DNA of 64,000 bases from Flavobacterium soyae. GTDB taxonomy: Bacteria; Bacteroidota; Bacteroidia; Flavobacteriales; Flavobacteriaceae. The stretch covers positions 1 through 64,000 of the forward strand of contig NZ_JAJQXA010000016.1 in NCBI RefSeq assembly GCF_021245985.1, written 5' to 3'. The position numbers were made by a program, and so were the translations under genes. Shown here piece by piece: positions 35,488 through 42,702 of this stretch (position 1 is the first letter of the stretch; every line of letters begins with the position of its first letter). A model generated the notes under the pieces. That model ran no database searches. It saw only the letters and a program-made list of their open reading frames with translations, and was not told where the DNA came from.

Positions 35488-36060
35488 ATGTACAACCTAC
35501 TAAGAAAAAACATTGAGCGAAAGATCCCGCTCACTGATGAAGAATGGAATATTATTGTTTCAAAAGCTGAACTTATTAAACTCAAAAAGAATCAGTTTCT
35601 TCAAATTCAGGATTCGAACAACAGTTATGAAGGGTTTATTTTAAAAGGTTCATTTAAAACTTATATTTTAAATGAAAACGGAACAGAAAGTGTGATTTTC
35701 TTTTCTTTCGAAAATGAATGGATGTGTGACCTGGAAAGTTTTTATCATCAAAAGCCAACGACTTATAATATTAGGGCCATCGAAGACAGCGAAATTTTGG
35801 TTATAAATAAAACCCAAAAAGCGCAGTTATTTGCAGAAGTTCCCAAACTTATTCAGTTTCATGTTTTAATGATTGAGAGTGCTAATGTGGCTATCCAGCA
35901 AAGACTGTTAGATGTTTTGAATAAAACATCAAAACAGCGTTATTTAGATTTTAAAGATCGTTACCCGCAAAAAGTCCAGACCATAAACAATAAAAATCTT
36001 TCATCATATTTGGGCGTTTCGCACGAGTTTTTATCAAAGATTAAGAGAAGGGTTTCTTAA
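35488..36060 (+). CDS. Crp/Fnr family transcriptional regulator
   Basis: A 190-aa protein with a cyclic-nucleotide-binding jelly-roll (about residues 10-120; GFILKGSFKTYILNENGTES motif), a dimer helix and a shortened C-terminal HTH (NNKNLSSYLGVSHEFLSKIKRR). It lacks the FNR cysteines and the CRP cAMP-binding Arg-Ser pair, so a different ligand or none is expected. Many Flavobacterium paralogues exist. ATG 35488 is preferred to an in-frame TTG at 35449. It might regulate the divergent pectate lyase, but this is not shown. Confidence 0.85.
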   Translation: MYNLLRKNIERKIPLTDEEWNIIVSKAELIKLKKNQFLQIQDSNNSYEGFILKGSFKTYILNENGTESVIFFSFENEWMCDLESFYHQKPTTYNIRAIEDSEILVINKTQKAQLFAEVPKLIQFHVLMIESANVAIQQRLLDVLNKTSKQRYLDFKDRYPQKVQTINNKNLSSYLGVSHEFLSKIKRRVS

Positions 36061-36363
36061 TTTTAAAGGTTCAAAGGTACAGAGTAATAAAGGTTCAAAG
36101 GTTTTCTGTAGAGACGCACTGCAGTGCGTCTAACATAAGATTTTTAGCCACTCCCGATGGCTATCGGGATAAAAGGATTAAAAATGATTTTTGTTTCACG
36201 CAGATTTTGCAGATTCAGGCAGATTTAATTTAATAAATGATCTTTTTAAATCTGCTTAAATCTTTTTAAATCTGCGTGAAAAATCTTTGCGCTACTGCAA
36301 CTTTGCTAGATTCAAAAAAACTTTGTACCGTTGTGCCATCGGGGCAAAACAACTTCGATTCTA
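36061..36363. repeat. Intergenic repeat cluster, no gene
   Basis: In order: aaaggttcaaaggtacagagtaat (outer-arm family of 20250-20471), GTAGAGACGCACTGCAGTGCGTCT (palindrome ACGCACTGCAGTGCGT), CCCGATGGCTATCGGG (palindrome, near 36153), then inverted TTTCACGCAGATTT / AAATCTGCGTGAAA (about 36195 and 36266) with internal aaatctg copies. All are typical dispersed intergenic elements. Confidence 0.75.
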
Positions 36364-36912
36364 TTAAAAATCCAATATCCCAAATAGGCATTCATTAGAA
36401 AAATGAAGCATTATGTTTTCCTTTTTTTGATTTTCAATGACTAATAAATCATAAGGTTCCAGATCGTATGTTTTTTCATTAATTTTAATAATTGTTGTAT
36501 GTAAAGAAAATAAAATCATTATTTGAGCATTACAATTCTGATTACTATTTGTTATTTCCAGTTTATGATGGCTTATTTTTTCAGAAACCATCCAATTAAA
36601 ATCCATACCATTTGTATAAGAAGTCACTTTATCATCTGAATTAAATTCCATGATTTCATACTTCTCATATATTTTTCTTTCTTTGTTTACCTCAATATCC
36701 AAGCAGTTATCAAGCATAACTAAGTATCGGTAATAGCCCTTAAATTTGGTAAACTCAGAAGGCACTTTCTCTATTGCAGCACTGCTTATTCTAAATACAA
36801 AATCTCTATCAGTATAGTTTGCTGTTTTTGGATATATCATATATTCATATGTCAATCCGCCACTCCAAATAGAAGCTTTACTACTTTTTTTAGGTAAAAG
36901 CTGTATGTTCAT
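36364..36912 (-). CDS. HutD/Ves family protein
   Basis: A 182-aa cupin-like protein. The N-terminal SIWSGGLTYEYMIYP, then FRISSAAIEKVPSEFTKFKGYYRYLVMLDN, match the HutD family pattern (W-x-G-G-x-T, R-x-S-x-A, P-F-x-F-x-G-x-x-R). HutD is a putative regulator of histidine utilisation and Ves affects cold-induced growth in E. coli; biochemical activity is unknown. The hutH gene is about 12 kb away and not in an operon with it, so a histidine link is weak. It is monocistronic. Confidence 0.75.
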   Translation of the reverse strand: MNIQLLPKKSSKASIWSGGLTYEYMIYPKTANYTDRDFVFRISSAAIEKVPSEFTKFKGYYRYLVMLDNCLDIEVNKERKIYEKYEIMEFNSDDKVTSYTNGMDFNWMVSEKISHHKLEITNSNQNCNAQIMILFSLHTTIIKINEKTYDLEPYDLLVIENQKKENIMLHFSNECLFGILDF

Positions 36913-36979
36913 TTATTGAATATTTTAATATGATTTCAAATTTCCAGATACATCTTAAATCCTGTTTAAATAAGCTTAC

Positions 36980-37033
36980 ATCACTTATAAAAAAAAACTT
37001 AGCGTCTTTGTGCCTTCGTGGCAAAAAAAACTT
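36980..37033. repeat. aacttagcgtctttgtgccttcgtggc repeat
   Basis: Single copy of the gcgtctttgtgccttcgtggcaaa family, partner of the arms at 45286-45440. It lies just downstream of the acetyltransferase stop codon. Confidence 0.55.
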
Positions 37034-37538
37034 AAATCTTTTTCTCTAGAAATATAAACTCCAAAGGTTCTTCTGAAACTGTAATATGAATTTCGCTTTG
37101 AGGGAATGGTTCTCTTTCGCCCGTATCAACATAATCGTGACGTTTGTACCACGCAATAAGTTCTTCACGAACCGAAATAACCGTCATAATAATACCAGAC
37201 AAACCAAGAGATTTAGCATGAATTTCGGCTTCAGCCAAAAGCTTTTTCCCGATTCCGCTATTTTGAAGTTCAGGAGAAACGGTCAGCATTCCTAAATACA
37301 ATTGATGTCCTTTTTCAACCAATAAAACCGAACCAATAATTCTATCATTCTCCGTAAATTTCAGAATCATATTTTTTGGATCAAGGAAAATTTGGGTCAT
37401 TTCCAGTTCGTCAGTTCTTTTTCCTTCTAGTAGATGGGCTTCGGTTGTCCAGCCTTTTTTAGAAGTTTCTCCTCTGTATGCTGAGTTTATTAAGGTTGTT
37501 AATGCAGGAATGTCTTGTAAAGTTGCTTTTGTAATCAC
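37032..37538 (-). CDS. GNAT family N-acetyltransferase
   Basis: A 168-aa acetyl-CoA-dependent transferase. The acetyl-CoA pyrophosphate loop is in LQNSGIGKKLLAEAE (Q-x-x-G-I-G-K), preceded by the LYLGMLTVSPE strand, and the C-terminal YKRHDYVDTGERE segment is usual for GNAT. The substrate is unknown. The gene downstream in transcription is hutD-like, but a repeat separates them, so they are probably independent. Confidence 0.85.
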   Translation of the reverse strand: MITKATLQDIPALTTLINSAYRGETSKKGWTTEAHLLEGKRTDELEMTQIFLDPKNMILKFTENDRIIGSVLLVEKGHQLYLGMLTVSPELQNSGIGKKLLAEAEIHAKSLGLSGIIMTVISVREELIAWYKRHDYVDTGEREPFPQSEIHITVSEEPLEFIFLEKKI

Positions 37539-37670
37539 GAGTAATATATTCTTGAGATTGATTTTTCAAAGATAAAAAAAGCTGCAAAATTGTAGTTGTA
37601 GCTTTTAGTTTATAATAAGTGGTTTTTAAAATAGATAGTTTAAAAGGAAAGACAGACTTTTATTATTGTT

Positions 37671-38498
37671 TTATCTAAGTGAATATGCTGCTATGGTTTT
37701 TTTGAAAAGAGAAGGCACATAGACTATTTTTTTCTCATTGTCGAGTCCTATATCCGCTGAGTAATATTCCTCTTTTCTGGTATCCGAAAGAATTTCTTTT
37801 GTGCCATCTTTATTTACATAATAAACAATTCCAGTCCAGCAACTCACAATAAACTCATTGTCTGCTATCGGCTCAATACCATCTGTATTTTCATCCATGC
37901 CTTCTGCCAAAAGTTGTTTAGTCTTTTTATCATTTATTTTGTATAATGATCCATTGTCTAAAAAATACAAATTATTATCGATAAATTTTAGACCATTTGG
38001 CTTGTTTAGGTTTTCTAAATAAACAGTTGCAATATCATTTTCTAGTTTGAAAATCTTACCAACTTTTGGATCAGACACATAAACAATTCCTTTTTTATCA
38101 ATAGTTACATCATTTAATATTTTGGCATCATCAACGGTTATTTTTTTTAGTATTTTTTGTTGTTTTATATCTATAATTACAATTTCTGTAAGGTCGGCTA
38201 CAAATAACTTATTCTTGAATTTTGCAATGCCTTTTGGAGCATTTAAACCTTGTATCCAATTTAAATTAATGATTTTCCCGTCGGGAGCTAATTTTCCTAT
38301 GCTTCCTTTTCCGTCACGTTCAGCCGGTGAGCCATCCATTAAAGAGGTGTATAAAATCTGATCTGTTTTGTCATATAATACCGATTCAGGAATTGGCAAA
38401 ATACTATCAGTTATCCAGATTCTATTTAAAGAATGTTGAGCAATACTCGAAAAACTTATTATAAATAGCAATAAAATATAAAAAATATTTTTTTTCAT
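37671..38498 (-). CDS. Secreted SMP-30/NHL-like beta-propeller protein
   Basis: A 275-aa exported protein: signal peptide about residues 1-20 (ends SIAQ), then repeated propeller strands such as PESVLYDKTDQILYTS, KGIAKFKNKLFVADL, NDVTIDKKGIVYVSDP and KPNGLKFIDNNLYFLDNGSLY. This resembles SMP-30/gluconolactonase-like proteins, in which a sugar lactone or ester may be hydrolysed, but the metal ligands of true gluconolactonase are not evident, so a binding role is also possible. Two nt-scale gaps suggest possible cotranscription with the DinB gene upstream (24 nt). Confidence 0.7.
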   Translation of the reverse strand: MKKNIFYILLLFIISFSSIAQHSLNRIWITDSILPIPESVLYDKTDQILYTSLMDGSPAERDGKGSIGKLAPDGKIINLNWIQGLNAPKGIAKFKNKLFVADLTEIVIIDIKQQKILKKITVDDAKILNDVTIDKKGIVYVSDPKVGKIFKLENDIATVYLENLNKPNGLKFIDNNLYFLDNGSLYKINDKKTKQLLAEGMDENTDGIEPIADNEFIVSCWTGIVYYVNKDGTKEILSDTRKEEYYSADIGLDNEKKIVYVPSLFKKTIAAYSLR

Positions 38499-38522
38499 TT
38501 TGATTGGTTTTAGATTTCTTTT

Positions 38523-39053
38523 CTACAAATAGTTTTCTTTGATAAAATTAAAATGATGAAGTTCGTGTCCTGCAATATGATAAGCCAATGCTCTGACGGT
38601 TGCATCATTCGCAGTCCCGGTACCATGTCCCATTCTGTCAAATGCTTCTTCGGGAAGTCCATTAAAAAGGGCAATTGTAGAATTTCTTACAGCTTCATAT
38701 TCTTCAAAAATATTATCTAAATCCCGTTTATCTGCTCCAGAATAAATAGCATAAGAATCCTGGTCAAACCCAATTAAGTTTAGTTTTTCATTTCTTGCAA
38801 ATCTCAATGCGCGATAAGAAAAAATTCTCTCGTCATCAATGATATGCACTAATATTTCTTTAATACTCCATTTACTTTCTTCATAACGATGTAATAATTT
38901 TTCTTTGGGTAAAGAATATATGAAGTCTTTTATCATCAAAAAATTATCTTTTAGATGTTTTAAAATCAAGCCATCATCAGATAATAGTTTCATATACATT
39001 TCGGCATATTCAGGGTATTCACCTTTTTTTGCTTTTGTAATTAATTTCATCAT
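38523..39053 (-). CDS. DinB-like domain protein
   Basis: A 176-aa four-helix bundle of the DinB/YfiT type, with candidate metal-binding His residues in EILVHIIDDERI (about residue 71) and AYHIAGHELHHFNFI (C-terminal HxxxHxxH). The RYEESKWSIKEI segment is common in Bacteroidota DinB_2 proteins. It may be a thiol-dependent transferase; the reaction is unknown. It is close to the downstream beta-propeller gene and possibly in the same operon. Confidence 0.8.
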   Translation of the reverse strand: MMKLITKAKKGEYPEYAEMYMKLLSDDGLILKHLKDNFLMIKDFIYSLPKEKLLHRYEESKWSIKEILVHIIDDERIFSYRALRFARNEKLNLIGFDQDSYAIYSGADKRDLDNIFEEYEAVRNSTIALFNGLPEEAFDRMGHGTGTANDATVRALAYHIAGHELHHFNFIKENYL

Positions 39054-39199
39054 TAATTTATTTTTGATGTTTTATGGGGGCCAAAAAACAAAATATAAAC
39101 AGGGATAAAAATAACTTATTTTATTTAGTTCAAACTTAATGATTTCACTTATAGAAATCTAATAATGAAATTTATTTTTATGAAAAAAGCTGCAAAATT

Positions 39200-39430
39200 T
39201 ATAGTTATAGTATGCGAAGTCGGGAGACTTCGCGCAGCGACTACGATTCTTGATAAAGAACACTTTGTGGAGCAGGAGGACTGTGTTTTATAAAAATTGA
39301 ATTGCCTCCGGCTTTAGCTGGAGGGACAAAGTTAGAGTAGAAAATGGCTTTAGCCTAATCTTTTGTGTATTTTGGCTAAAGCCTTTTATTGTGCAAAACA
39401 AAACCCCCAGCTAAAGCTGGAGGCAATTGA
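39200..39430. repeat. Nested inverted repeats in the 39054-39579 gap
   Basis: GCGAAGTC-GGGA-GACTTCGC (39214-39233) is a perfect hairpin. Next, AATTGCCTCCGGCTTTAGCTGG (39300-39321) pairs with CCAGCTAAAGCTGGAGGCAATT (39407-39428), enclosing an inner GGCTTTAGCC / GGCTAAAGCC pair. A tract aaaaagctgcaaaatt at about 39184 repeats one at 37579. No gene is seen in the gap. Confidence 0.8.
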
Positions 39431-39579
39431 TTTTAATATTGTGCGCAAATATTGGTTTATTTAATTGTAAGTTTGATAAACAGTAGTTTATATTAATAAT
39501 AAAAAGCGTATCTTACAAAAACAGTTTTGTTTTTTACCGAAATTAATTTTCGTTTAAGAATTTTAAATATCTTTGAATT

Positions 39580-39963
39580 ATGAGTACAGCAATAAAACCA
39601 AAACATATCGGCAGAAATATAAGCCGTATCAGAGAGCTTAAAGATATGAAACAGGAAGCACTGGCACAGGCTATAGGAACAAATCAGCAGACAATTTCGG
39701 CTATTGAAAACAGCGAAACTGTAGATGAACAAAAACTTATTGAGATCGCAAATGCTCTTGGAGTTTCTGTTGAAGCAATTAAAAACTTTTCGGAAGAAGC
39801 GGTTTTTAATATTATTGGAAATACTTTTCAAGATCAAAGTGCAATTTACAATTGCAATTGTACTTTTAATCCTTTAGATAAAGTTGTTGAACTTTACGAA
39901 CGTTTGGTGCAAGCTGAAAAAGATAAAGTGGAGTATTTGGAGAAATTATTGAACGGGAAATAA
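39580..39963 (+). CDS. XRE-family HTH transcriptional regulator
   Basis: A 127-aa protein: HTH_3 domain (about residues 10-64; IGRNISRIRELKDMKQEALAQAIG, then the recognition helix TNQQTISAIEN), a linker with a short Cys pair (NCNC, about 88-91), and a C-terminal coiled-coil tail (ELYERLVQAEKDKVEYLEKLL) for oligomerisation. It precedes the accessory genes at 40060-42453 in the opposite orientation and could regulate them; that is inference. It has its own terminator. Confidence 0.88.
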   Translation: MSTAIKPKHIGRNISRIRELKDMKQEALAQAIGTNQQTISAIENSETVDEQKLIEIANALGVSVEAIKNFSEEAVFNIIGNTFQDQSAIYNCNCTFNPLDKVVELYERLVQAEKDKVEYLEKLLNGK

Positions 39964-39984
39964 CGTTTTTAAACGTATATTAAA

Positions 39985-40020
39985 TAAAAAAGAGATCTTA
40001 ATTTTAAGATCTCTTTTTTT
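39985..40020 (+). terminator. Terminator between the XRE gene and the convergent TIR gene
   Basis: AGAGATCTTAA/TTAAGATCTCT (39991-40001, 40004-40014), flanked by A and T runs, works in both directions. Confidence 0.85.
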
Positions 40021-40059
40021 TATGCTCAATTGCTAACGCGAGCGTTCCAAGAGTGTTGC

Positions 40060-40557
40060 TTAAAGGCTAAAATATAAACTGTCTTTATAAGAATACGGTC
40101 CAGTTTCATTTGCTTTTCTGTGAGATAAATGACTGGCTGGCCAATTATTTAAAGCATGATCCATAATTTTTTGTCCAAATGAAATATGAATTGCGAGCTT
40201 ATCTTTTAAAATCGGAGGACAATATAATGGATCCATTTGCTTTGTTCCATTAAGATTTACTGCAACAATTGGGATATTATTTTCAATTGCCCATTCGATT
40301 TCCCAGCGAACATATTTGTATAGATTAGCACTTTTTTTTCCAATAAGAACGACAAGTACTTTCGTGTTTTGCAAACGTTCTCTAAGTTTTGCTTTTATTG
40401 TTGTTTCTGAGCTTCCATCACGCAAATTATTTATTTCATGCGCGTTGTAGAAATTAAATTCAATTTTGTCATTTTCTTTCCAAGCTGTCATAAGTCTGTA
40501 GTAATGAATGTCGCTATCTGCATCAAAGCAGACGTAAGTTTTGTTAGTATAAGCCAT
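40060..40557 (-). CDS. TIR-like protein, ThsB/DUF1863 type
   Basis: A 165-aa single-domain TIR protein of the MTH538/DUF1863 kind found in the Thoeris defence system (ThsB). The TIR strand betaA is KTYVCFDADSD (6-16), with YYRLMTAW after it, a KVLVVLIGKKS strand (66-76), and the likely catalytic Glu in YVRWEIEWA (E86), followed by IPIVAVNLNG. ThsB enzymes use NAD+ to make a cyclic ADP-ribose-type signal on phage infection; here that is inferred. It starts 1 nt after the stop of the channel-like gene, so the two are translationally coupled. No ThsA (SIR2/SLOG or macro protein) gene is nearby. Confidence 0.88.
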   Translation of the reverse strand: MAYTNKTYVCFDADSDIHYYRLMTAWKENDKIEFNFYNAHEINNLRDGSSETTIKAKLRERLQNTKVLVVLIGKKSANLYKYVRWEIEWAIENNIPIVAVNLNGTKQMDPLYCPPILKDKLAIHISFGQKIMDHALNNWPASHLSHRKANETGPYSYKDSLYFSL

Positions 40558-40558
40558 T

Positions 40559-41227
40559 TTATCTTGTTGAATTAGTTTGTGGAAGAGATTTACCTAATAT
40601 TAAAGTTAGAAATATAAAACTTATGATTAATTGAAGAATTGTAATGTCAACTCCAATCTCTGTTTGTGGTTTTACATATTCGTAATTCGCGGTTAGTGAG
40701 TTTGCAAAGCTAAACCACAAAGCTTTTGCGTTTGTTGAACTGCTATTAGACCAGTTGAAATCGCTAACATAAGGAAATCTAATTAGATAAGCGAAGCATA
40801 AATTTGAAAATCCAATTGAAAGCATTAAAGTTATGAATCGTCTTCTAACTCTGTCAATCAGAAATCCGTCAGTGCTCATAGAGTCTTTATGCCATACATG
40901 ATAATAAAAATAAGTGTATAGGTTGGAATATATTAAGTACCATATAAAAATCGTATAAAAAGTATTCAGCACTTCGTTTTGCAAAAGATAGATTACCAAA
41001 ATCCATTTTAATATTATAAATAAATCAACAGCAAACCTTTTAGCGGTATTCTTTTTGTCATTACTACGATTTCTTGCAAATAGTTTTACTGCTAGATATT
41101 TAAATAACTCTACTAATGAAATATATTTTAAATTTTCTAAAATAATGTTTAGGATGAAAAAAATTGGTCCGTTCTTCATATTTTGGTTGTTTAATATTGC
41201 TTCTATATACAAGAAAGAAACTTTCAT
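40559..41227 (-). CDS. Ion-channel-like (Ion_trans_2 pore) membrane protein, candidate TIR-gated effector
   Basis: A 222-aa protein with hydrophobic segments near residues 66-83, 86-107, 131-150 and 194-213. The last two flank a pore-loop-like stretch ALWFSFANSLTANYEY (169-184) followed by VKPQTEIGVDITILQLI. This aligns with the K+-channel consensus LTTVGYGDIVPTTELG, keeping the T, Y, P, TE and G positions (T179, Y182, P187, T189-E190, G192), but the filter glycines are N181 and E183. It is thus probably a non-selective or altered channel. An internal start (M17) is possible. Tight coupling to the TIR gene suggests it is the effector. Confidence 0.7.
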   Translation of the reverse strand: MKVSFLYIEAILNNQNMKNGPIFFILNIILENLKYISLVELFKYLAVKLFARNRSNDKKNTAKRFAVDLFIILKWILVIYLLQNEVLNTFYTIFIWYLIYSNLYTYFYYHVWHKDSMSTDGFLIDRVRRRFITLMLSIGFSNLCFAYLIRFPYVSDFNWSNSSSTNAKALWFSFANSLTANYEYVKPQTEIGVDITILQLIISFIFLTLILGKSLPQTNSTR

Positions 41228-41234
41228 TTATTGA

Positions 41235-41319
41235 CCCAAATTAGTCTGAATTAGCGAAAGTTAATTACGTTTTCTTATTTTTAAATATTTTTGTTTTCCT
41301 TGTGAGTTTTTAAAAATTT
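41235..41319. repeat. Direct repeat, copy 1 (upstream of the channel gene)
   Basis: CGTTTTCTTATTTTTAAATATTTTTGTTTTCCTTG and its left flank (aaattagtctgaattagcgaaag) resemble 42517-42602 in the same orientation, at roughly 70% or more by eye. It lies immediately upstream of the channel-like gene start. The remaining gap to 41406 has no gene. Confidence 0.55.
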
Positions 41320-41406
41320 AAGATGAATAAAGGAAGTTGAACCTGTATTTGTCGTTTTCAAGAATGCAAAAACAGCAGCAATAACAATAAAAAATTATTA
41401 CCCTTG

Positions 41407-42453
41407 CTAGCGGGGAGCAGTATCTTTAATTGATTGTGCAATATACTCATAAAGTTCATATTCTTTTTCATTTTTCCAATCACAAATTAGTCCTTTTATC
41501 TTAAATTTTTTATTAAAATTCCTGCATAGTATTACCAAATTATTGAATTTGTCATAGAATGTAATATTTGCAACTAAATTTCCATCAACCACAAAAATCC
41601 TAATTTGATGTGAATCTTCTGGAAATTTAAGTGTAGAAGTTTTGTTTGGATGCAGAATGTATACAAATTCATTTTTACCACCATTAACAATCCAATCTCT
41701 TAATGTATTGAATTTCGAATTTAGGACGAAATCTTTCCCTGAACAAAAGGCTAAAAAATTAAAAGCAATTTTCGCACAGCATCTGTAATAATTCGAATCT
41801 ACTTTAGCTGATTGGTGAGTTCTGACTTGAGAACTTATTAATAGAGGATTAATTGAGTTATTTAAAGTATTGGAAATTTCATTTACTAAAGTTTGTGTGA
41901 AAGGATTGGTTTTACCATCGTAACTTGCTATAAAGCATGAATAATTTTCTTCAATTCCGCTTTTAATTCCCAAAATAAATTTATGCTTTTCAAGCGCTTC
42001 AAATTTAATAAATCTAGTTTTTAAGTTTTTGGCTTTTGATATATTCTCGGAAAAATTTTTTAATTCGTCTTCAGAATTTTCTTTTGGAAAATTGAAAATA
42101 ACTTCTCCAGTTATTTGATTAAATATTACATGAGGAATTTCAAATGGCTTACTCATTTGAATATAACCAAGCGAAAAAGATTCTCCGTTCGTAGGTTCGC
42201 TAAAAACTGAAATTTTAGACTTTGTTTCTTTTTTGGGATTTAGACTTCCTCTTTTACCAGGTCCAGAAATTTGTCTAGGAAGTGAAATGATTGATGATCG
42301 TAAAAACTCTTGTTCACATTTAGAAATTATATTATTGAATTCATCGCTGACATATCCTAAAGGCAACTTAAGTTTTCCTCCTAAGCCAGCTGAAATAATA
42401 TGCTCGGCATTCTTATAGCTTAATTTTTCTTTCGATGTTAGATAGATACACAT
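41407..42453 (-). CDS. HNH-like domain protein of unknown function
   Basis: A 348-aa protein. The N-terminus MCIYLTSKEKLSYKNAEHIISAGLGGKLKL, then DEFNNIIS, follows the HNH_5 endonuclease pattern (C-x-x-C-like start, E-H-I-[IV]-x-x-x-[IL]-G-G, then [CD]xxN), although the second Cys pair is reduced, so zinc binding may be lost. The rest (about residues 70-348) is a mixed alpha/beta region not recognised; it contains a CRNF near the C-terminus. It lies in the accessory island 179 nt upstream of the channel-TIR pair and is possibly a separate defence cassette. No homologue was recognised with certainty. Confidence 0.6.
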   Translation of the reverse strand: MCIYLTSKEKLSYKNAEHIISAGLGGKLKLPLGYVSDEFNNIISKCEQEFLRSSIISLPRQISGPGKRGSLNPKKETKSKISVFSEPTNGESFSLGYIQMSKPFEIPHVIFNQITGEVIFNFPKENSEDELKNFSENISKAKNLKTRFIKFEALEKHKFILGIKSGIEENYSCFIASYDGKTNPFTQTLVNEISNTLNNSINPLLISSQVRTHQSAKVDSNYYRCCAKIAFNFLAFCSGKDFVLNSKFNTLRDWIVNGGKNEFVYILHPNKTSTLKFPEDSHQIRIFVVDGNLVANITFYDKFNNLVILCRNFNKKFKIKGLICDWKNEKEYELYEYIAQSIKDTAPR

Positions 42454-42516
42454 ATTTGGAGGTTTTTAGATATTGCCCATAACTCGTTTATAACCGAAAC
42501 AAACCCTCAAATATAC

Positions 42517-42602
42517 ACCTAAATTAGGATAGATAAGAAAGCGTTGTTGCGTTTTCTTGTTTTTCAAATATATTTGTTTTTCTTGCCAATCTTTGAAATT
42601 TT
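42517..42602. repeat. Direct repeat, copy 2 (upstream of the HNH-like gene)
   Basis: GCGTTTTCTTGTTTTTCAAATATATTTGTTTTTCTTG with left flank aaattaggatagataagaaag parallels 41235-41319. Together the copies bracket the HNH-like gene. On the minus strand it is followed by GTTATAAACGAGTTATGGGC before the HNH gene, a motif seen near gene cassettes in Bacteroidota, but no canonical attC is established. Confidence 0.5.
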
Positions 42603-42651
42603 ATAGCGAATGACAGAAACCGAATCCTATGTTATGATGATTAGTAAAGAA

Positions 42652-42685
42652 AAAGGCTGAAAAACAAATTCCAGCCATTTTTTAT
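42652..42685 (-). terminator. Probable terminator of the thr operon
   Basis: Read on the minus strand, GGCTGGAATTTGTTTTTCAGCC is a 5-bp stem with a long loop, followed by T5, about 25-50 nt past the thrC stop. It is weaker than the other terminators. Confidence 0.5.
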
Positions 42686-42702
42686 ATTGATAATAAATTG
42701 AA

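Noticed and set aside
39214..39233. Hairpin as small RNA or riboswitch
   Set aside because: It is a common dispersed palindrome with no promoter or conserved riboswitch features.
39493..39837. 114-aa minus-strand ORF
   Set aside because: Shadow of the XRE gene; Cys/Phe/Tyr-rich with no support.
42454..42610. Canonical integron attC site
   Set aside because: GTTATGGGC-like ends are present, but the RYYYAAC/GTTRRRY core pair does not fit and no integrase is in the window.
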